A DNA stretch of 15,917 bases, taken from NCBI GenBank assembly GCA_012521315.1, contig JAAYMP010000234.1, positions 1 through 15,917 of the forward strand, written 5' to 3'. Of the stretch, positions 12,140 to 15,917 are shown one piece after another. Below the pieces are notes generated by a model. That model was not told the DNA's origin and did not search any database. It worked only from the letters and a program-made list of their open reading frames with translations. Position 1 is the first letter of the stretch; the number at the start of each line of letters is the position of its first letter. The stretch comes from Bacillota bacterium. Lineage in GTDB: Bacteria > Bacillota > UBA4882 > UBA10575. Both the position numbers and the translations under genes were made by a program.

Positions 12140-13345
12140 TTATTTTACCACAGGGATCGGACCAAAGGTAGTTGTTTTCTTCTTAAAATCTTGGATCAAC
12201 TCCCGGTAACGCGCCGCCACTTCGTCAATGATCTGTTCCCAGTGCCGGTATATCGTCCGCTGCGCTTCCTCGCCCACCTTGGCCAGTTGCTCCGGATGGT
12301 CCATAATTTCCTGAAGCCGCCGGGCTAGACTTTCCGGATCATTCTCCGTCAAAAAACCGTTCACATTATCAATAATCTCTTCCGCGCTGTTCGAACCGGC
12401 CACAACCACCGCCGGACACTTCGCCGCTGCCGCTTCCCGAACCACGATCGGCGCATTGTCATACACCGAAGGAAACAAAAACAGATCAGCCCGGGCATAA
12501 AGGGATTTCAACAGGTCACGATCGAGGACGCAACCCAAGAAATGAACCTTGTCCGCCAGACCGCCCGTCTTAACCAGCTCTTTCATCTCCGCCTCGGCAT
12601 AACCCGTACCGGCAAAGATCATCCGGAAGGCGACACCCCGTTGGTCCAATAACTGCAGGGCTTGGATGAGCATCCGCACGTTTTTTTGCCAAACATGCTG
12701 GCCGACGAAGAGAAAGACCGGTTCCGTAGGGTTAATGTGCAGTTGTTGATTGATCGCCTCCCGGCGCGCCTCCCGGTCCACCGGCGGTTCAAACTCGGTA
12801 CCGTTCCGGATAATCTCCACTCTTCCCCGGTAACCATACTCCCGCAGCGTTTTTGCGGTTCCCTGGCTTACCGTCCAGACGGTATCCACTTGGGAAAAAA
12901 ACTTGATCACTTGTTTAACCCCGAGCCAGGCGAGGTTTTCCGCTTTGACCACCATTTTAAAATCATCATAAAACTTGGAATGAAAGGTCGCGACCAGCGG
13001 AATCCCTTTTTGCCGGGCAATTTTCAAGGCCAGCTGTCCCGAAGAGAACGGCGAATGGGTATGGATCAGGTCGAACGGGATCTGTTTTAAGCGCCTTTGC
13101 ACTTTTAGATCAAGCTGCGGACAGCCCAGCCGGTAAGGCGGACGGAAGACCAGCGGTAAAGAGGAATAGCGGATCACCGGAAAGGGATCTTGGTCACGAT
13201 AACCTGGAAACGCCGGAGTTACGACATAACACTGGCCATATTTTTTCTGTAACCAGAAGGCATAATTCTTGGTCACATTGGCGACCCCGTCCATCACCGG
13301 AGGATAGGAGTCGTTAAACTGCCCGATGACCATTGGTTGCTCCAT
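12140..13345 (-). CDS. GT4-family glycosyltransferase
   Basis: The 401-residue protein has the two Rossmann-like domains of a GT-B enzyme. The N-terminal part has NDSYPPVMDGVANV and the HTHSPFSSG motif (95-103) seen in diacylglycerol glucosyltransferases. The C-terminal donor domain starts near VFLFVGQHVWQKN (210-222), continues FAGTGYAE (244-251) and has PSVYDNAPIVVREAA. The usual E-x7-E motif reads D-x7-E here (Asp296, Glu304). It uses an activated sugar to glycosylate a lipid or envelope acceptor; donor and acceptor are not determined. I chose ATG at 13345, following GGGGGTG; a GTG two codons upstream is the alternative. The HIRAN gene follows after 24 bases. Confidence 0.9.
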   Translation of the reverse strand: MEQPMVIGQFNDSYPPVMDGVANVTKNYAFWLQKKYGQCYVVTPAFPGYRDQDPFPVIRYSSLPLVFRPPYRLGCPQLDLKVQRRLKQIPFDLIHTHSPFSSGQLALKIARQKGIPLVATFHSKFYDDFKMVVKAENLAWLGVKQVIKFFSQVDTVWTVSQGTAKTLREYGYRGRVEIIRNGTEFEPPVDREARREAINQQLHINPTEPVFLFVGQHVWQKNVRMLIQALQLLDQRGVAFRMIFAGTGYAEAEMKELVKTGGLADKVHFLGCVLDRDLLKSLYARADLFLFPSVYDNAPIVVREAAAAKCPAVVVAGSNSAEEIIDNVNGFLTENDPESLARRLQEIMDHPEQLAKVGEEAQRTIYRHWEQIIDEVAARYRELIQDFKKKTTTFGPIPVVK

Positions 13346-13461
13346 AAACACACCCCCAAATCCAAGGAAAACATTGTTTATCCTGCGTTACCGGTCTCGC
13401 ACCAACCCGCAACCCATAAAAAAAAGCCAAGCAACGGGAAGAAGCTTTACTCTTGAACATA

Positions 13462-13489
13462 ATTATATCTCAAATCGCGGCAAACGCAA
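13462..13489 (-). promoter_or_regulatory. Possible promoter of the glycosyltransferase-HIRAN genes
   Basis: On the minus strand TTGCGT (13489-13484), a 16-base spacer and a perfect TATAAT (13467-13462) lie about 115 bases upstream of the glycosyltransferase start. The rest of the 13346-13586 gap has a T-rich stretch, a small dyad TAGTT-TT-AACTA at 13548-13559 and no gene I can support. Confidence 0.4.
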
Positions 13490-13586
13490 TCGGTTTCCGC
13501 CCAATTTCGCTCCGTCCTCGTTATTCTTGACTATTCTTTATATGCACTAGTTTTAACTACTTTGGGGCAGGATTGGTAAAACCCTC

Positions 13587-14315
13587 CTAGTCCAATAAGG
13601 CAGCGGCCTCCCGGTCCAGCAGCAAGGTGACATCCGGATGGGTTTGGAGAAAAGACGAAGGACATTCCGTCGTCACCATTCCCTGCACCGTCTTTTTGAT
13701 GGCTTCCGCTTTATTCCTCCCGTTGGCCAACAAGACAATCCGGCGGGCTTTTAAGATCGTCCCCATCCCCATGGTCAAGGCCTGCCGGGGCACCTCCGCC
13801 TCCGACTGGAAAAAGCGGCTGTTGGCCTTGATCGTCTCCTGCTTCAGATCAACCAAATGCGTACGGGAATTGAGACCGGGATTCGGTTCATTGAACCCGA
13901 TATGCCCGTTGACGCCGATCCCCAACACCTGGAGATCGATCCCGCCCACCTCCGCAATCAGTTGCTCATACTTTTGGCACTCTTCGACAACCGAATCAGC
14001 CATTCCGTTTGGAAGATGGATCTTTTTCCGATCAACATTAATATGGTTAAATAAGTTCTGGTCCATAAAGTAGTGGTAACTCTGGGGGTGATCCGGCGTG
14101 ATCGGGTAATATTCATCCAAATTAATGGTGGTTACCTTGGAAAAATCAACTTCACCCCGTTGATACATGGCGATCAGTTCACGATACAGCCCCAGGGGCG
14201 TACTGCCCGTCGCCAAACCCAAAACACAATCGGGTTTCAATATTACTTGCGCGGCAACGATTAAGGCCGCCTTTTTGCTCATCTCCGCATAGTCCGCACC
14301 AATTATAATCCGCAT
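13587..14315 (-). CDS. nagB: Glucosamine-6-phosphate deaminase
   Basis: The 242-residue protein converts glucosamine 6-phosphate to fructose 6-phosphate and ammonia, which directs amino sugars (for example from cell wall) into glycolysis. Family motifs are GLATGSTPLGLY (33-44, phosphate binding), INLDEYY (Asp67, catalytic base region), GIGVNGHIGFNEP (133-145, catalytic Asn/His/Glu), and a late NGRNKAEAI lysine region. The length matches the short bacterial form without regulatory C-terminal extension. The ATG has AAAGGAG about 11 bases upstream. No nagA or nagE is adjacent, so this copy is separate from a full nag operon in this window. Confidence 0.97.
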   Translation of the reverse strand: MRIIIGADYAEMSKKAALIVAAQVILKPDCVLGLATGSTPLGLYRELIAMYQRGEVDFSKVTTINLDEYYPITPDHPQSYHYFMDQNLFNHINVDRKKIHLPNGMADSVVEECQKYEQLIAEVGGIDLQVLGIGVNGHIGFNEPNPGLNSRTHLVDLKQETIKANSRFFQSEAEVPRQALTMGMGTILKARRIVLLANGRNKAEAIKKTVQGMVTTECPSSFLQTHPDVTLLLDREAAALLD

Positions 14316-14459
14316 TGTTGCTCGTTTCTCCTTTTATACCGAATAACGCTGAACAACTCGTTTTTCTATAGCTTATGCCAAACTCCTGCTTTACAATAAA
14401 GTTTTTTCGCGGCCAAACAAAAACCTCATCTGCTTTCCCCATTCCCCGCGATTCTGTAC

Positions 14460-14465
14460 TATAAT
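14460..14465 (+). promoter_or_regulatory. -10 element upstream of the thioesterase
   Basis: A perfect TATAAT lies 58 bases before the thioesterase start in the divergent nagB-thioesterase gap. No good -35 is visible at standard spacing, so this is tentative. Confidence 0.3.
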
Positions 14466-14522
14466 AACAATTGATCCCAACCATATCCGCCACCGGTGTT
14501 GGTGTTGGAAGGAGGAACCAAG

Positions 14523-14969
14523 ATGAAGAAAGAACAAACGCCCATCGCGGCCATGTTCTCCTGGGCCCGCAACCGGGTGAGTTTTCGGGTCCGGTACGCC
14601 GAAACGGACGCTATGGGGATGGTACACCACTTGCGCTATTTGCCCTGGATGGAGCTGGGGCGCACCGAATTTCTGCGGCAATACGGCTTTTCCTACCGGC
14701 AATGTGAGGAGGAAGGCTACTTCTTTCCCCTGCTCTCCGCCACCTGCCATTACCACGCCCCGGCCAAATATGATGATCTGGTCACGGTCGAGACCTGGAT
14801 CAAAGCGATCCACCCGCCCTATCTTGAATTTGCTTACCAAATCACCCGCGAACCCGATGGCCTGCTCCTGGCAAGCGGGGAAACAAAACAGATCTGCATC
14901 ACAAAAGAGGGAAAACCCCGCCGCGAACCGGTCAAGCGGATGGAAGCTTTCTTTAAAGAAAAGGCCTAA
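14523..14969 (+). CDS. Acyl-CoA thioesterase, 4HBT/YbgC hotdog family
   Basis: This 148-residue single hotdog-fold protein carries the 4-hydroxybenzoyl-CoA-thioesterase signature YAETDAMGMVHHLRYLPWME (25-44), with the catalytic Asp29 and the following helix. It hydrolyses acyl-CoA or acyl-ACP thioesters; the substrate is not determined. The late segments ICITKEGKPRREP are typical. I chose the ATG at 14523 because GGAAGGAGG lies about 7 bases upstream; a TTG-started reading from 14496 would include the ribosome binding site itself. It is divergent from nagB and convergent with lepB. Its stop codon lies inside an 11-bp tandem repeat array. Confidence 0.92.
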   Translation: MKKEQTPIAAMFSWARNRVSFRVRYAETDAMGMVHHLRYLPWMELGRTEFLRQYGFSYRQCEEEGYFFPLLSATCHYHAPAKYDDLVTVETWIKAIHPPYLEFAYQITREPDGLLLASGETKQICITKEGKPRREPVKRMEAFFKEKA

Positions 14970-15030
14970 ACCATGTCTAATCCTTGCCTAATCCATCTCT
15001 AATCCTTGCCTAATCCATGCCTAGTCCGTC
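14965..15030 (+). repeat. 11-bp tandem repeat array, six units, covering the thioesterase stop
   Basis: Six consecutive 11-base units are present: CCTAAACCATG, TCTAATCCTTG, CCTAATCCATC, TCTAATCCTTG, CCTAATCCATG, CCTAGTCCGTC. Units alternate in a 22-base pattern. The first contains the TAA stop of the thioesterase. After the array, GTCCG (15024-15028) and CGGAC (15048-15052) form a weak stem before CCCTTTT, perhaps a poor terminator. Confidence 0.85.
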
Positions 15031-15057
15031 CCCCGCGGGAAACCACCCGGACCCTTT

Positions 15058-15630
15058 TCACTCACTAAACTCAATATCCAGCCCTTCCCAATCCCCTTTA
15101 AGCTCGGGGGTTCTTATAAACTTAGCCTGGTATGGCGGCCAGTAGACAAGAACCGCTCTGCCCACCACATTTTCCAGGGGAACGAACCCCACATTGCGCT
15201 GGTCCCGGCTGTCCATGCTCCGGTTCCGGTTGTCGCCCATGACAAAAACCGTGCCCTGGGGAATGATCGTCCACTCGTAATTGTCATCCATCTCTTCCAA
15301 GATATAGGGTTCCTGGATGGTCAGCCCGTTGATCCGCAACTTGCCGTCGGCAATCTGGAGGTTCTGCCCTTCGGTGGCGATCACCCGTTTGACAAACTTT
15401 TTGGACGGGTCCTTCGGCTTGATCACCACCACTTCGCCGGGTTTCGGCGGGCGAAAACGATAGGTTATCTTATCAACGATCAGCCTTTGCCCTTCGTGCA
15501 GGTTGGGCTCCATGGACTTGCCTTCAACTTTGTATGTTTGAAAGATAAAGACCATAATAAAGAGGGCGGTCAACACCGAACTGGCGATTGATTCGATCCA
15601 TTCCCTGAGCTCTGATTTGTTAAACTCCAA
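15058..15630 (-). CDS. lepB: Signal peptidase I
   Basis: The product is a membrane-bound type I leader peptidase that cleaves signal peptides from exported proteins. The N terminus carries one membrane segment (about 12-32, ending FIMVFIFQTYKVEG), the catalytic serine is Ser39 in GKSMEPNL (box B), the catalytic lysine is Lys81 in KKFVKRVIATEG (box D), and box E is GDNRNRSMDSRD (132-143). The length (190 residues) fits Firmicute LepB. I chose TTG at 15630 because GAGGAGG lies about 8 bases upstream; a TTG at 15681 would add 17 residues with no good site. The gene converges on the thioesterase and follows an unidentified gene on the same strand. Confidence 0.95.
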   Translation of the reverse strand: MEFNKSELREWIESIASSVLTALFIMVFIFQTYKVEGKSMEPNLHEGQRLIVDKITYRFRPPKPGEVVVIKPKDPSKKFVKRVIATEGQNLQIADGKLRINGLTIQEPYILEEMDDNYEWTIIPQGTVFVMGDNRNRSMDSRDQRNVGFVPLENVVGRAVLVYWPPYQAKFIRTPELKGDWEGLDIEFSE

Positions 15631-15745
15631 TGGATTAACCTCCTCAACGACTGGCTTTCTTAACCTGGACGCTTTCCCCAACTTTATACTTTAACGCTTT
15701 AAAATGGTTAAAGTTCCCCTTTCTCCTGCGGTTTCCGCCGTCGAA

Positions 15746-15808
15746 ATCTGCCGGCGACGGGCTGGGCTGACCAGTCCGGCCTCCCCGCCCGGCCCCGCCA
15801 CCGCAGAT
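15746..15808 (-). other. GC-rich gap between lepB and upstream gene, potential stem
   Basis: ATCTGCCGG (15746-15754) and CCGCAGAT (15801-15808) are inverted with one extra base and enclose a very GC-rich loop containing CTGACCAG. It lies after the upstream stop codon without a clear T-run, so it is not a convincing terminator. It might be a leader of lepB. Nothing coding is seen in 15682-15827. Confidence 0.3.
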
Positions 15809-15827
15809 CAGTTTTGGGCTTAACAGG

Positions 15828-15917
15828 TTAGTCCTCCCTGGAAAGTTCCACCAGGCGGTTCTGGACTTTTTCGTAGTCGACTTCCAGCGCGGCCAGCTTC
15901 ATCCGCTCCTTCTCCAC
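15828..15917 (-). CDS. C-terminal end of an unidentified protein (coiled-coil tail)
   Basis: The minus strand is open from the window edge to a TAA stop at 15830-15828. The last 29 residues run VEKERMKLAALEVDYEKVQN and end RLVELSRED. The charged heptad-like pattern indicates a coiled coil. Several families end this way, for example valyl-tRNA synthetase, but there is too little to name it. It precedes lepB by about 200 bases on the same strand. Confidence 0.6.
   Translation of the reverse strand: MEKERMKLAALEVDYEKVQNRLVELSRED

Noticed and set aside
14316..14522. CcpA-type catabolite-response site upstream of nagB
   Set aside because: I looked for a TGNAANCGNTNNCA-like site and found no acceptable match, so sugar repression cannot be claimed.

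Overview
The window looks like chromosomal DNA of a moderately GC-rich, endospore-forming Firmicute. The evidence is a cotJA-cotJB-cotJC spore coat operon, strong AAGGAGG-type ribosome binding sites before nearly every gene, TTG and GTG starts alongside ATG, a Firmicute-style signal peptidase I, DegV and Cof-type HAD proteins, and intrinsic terminators. An OmpH/Skp-like gene hints at a diderm spore-former (for example a Limnochordia/Hydrogenispora-like lineage), but OmpH-family genes also occur in some monoderm clostridia, so this is only a suggestion. I see no mobile element, CRISPR array, tRNA or rRNA.

Layout. 1-806 (minus): cotJC (cut by the window edge), cotJB and cotJA. 807-1339: non-coding, with a 14-bp palindrome, a perfect hairpin and a GC-rich structured region that may be the leader of a 64-aa gene of unknown function (plus, 1340-1534). 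1531-2826 (minus): a thiol-redox pair, a TlpA-like thioredoxin followed by CcdA, behind a near-consensus promoter with a palindrome at its start site. 2956-4047 (plus): a duplicated P-loop ATPase whose second Walker A is degenerate. 4236-5426 (plus): a PLP-dependent alpha-oxoamine synthase with a serine-palmitoyltransferase-like lysine motif. It converges across a bidirectional terminator on a minus-strand group: phoU, the OmpH-like gene and a short-chain dehydrogenase. 8166-9017 (plus): DegV. 9252-9611 (plus): a small membrane protein. 9750-11678 (plus): a Cof-type HAD phosphatase and aldose 1-epimerase. 11759-13345 (minus): a GT4 glycosyltransferase and a stand-alone HIRAN protein. 13587-14315 (minus): nagB. 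14523-14969 (plus): a hotdog thioesterase that runs into an 11-bp tandem array. 15058-15630 (minus): lepB. 15828-15917 (minus): the tail of an unidentified gene.

Most genes are housekeeping or envelope/sugar-metabolism functions: envelope redox (tlpA-ccdA), secretion (lepB, OmpH), lipid or envelope sugar work (DegV, oxoamine synthase, SDR, thioesterase, glycosyltransferase) and sugar catabolism (galM, nagB, HAD). I do not see one large undescribed system. The most open items are the structured region before the 64-aa gene, a nested stem element upstream of phoU, a cryptic 34-codon coding stretch at 9068-9172, the 11-bp array covering a stop codon, and the oxoamine synthase beside an SDR.
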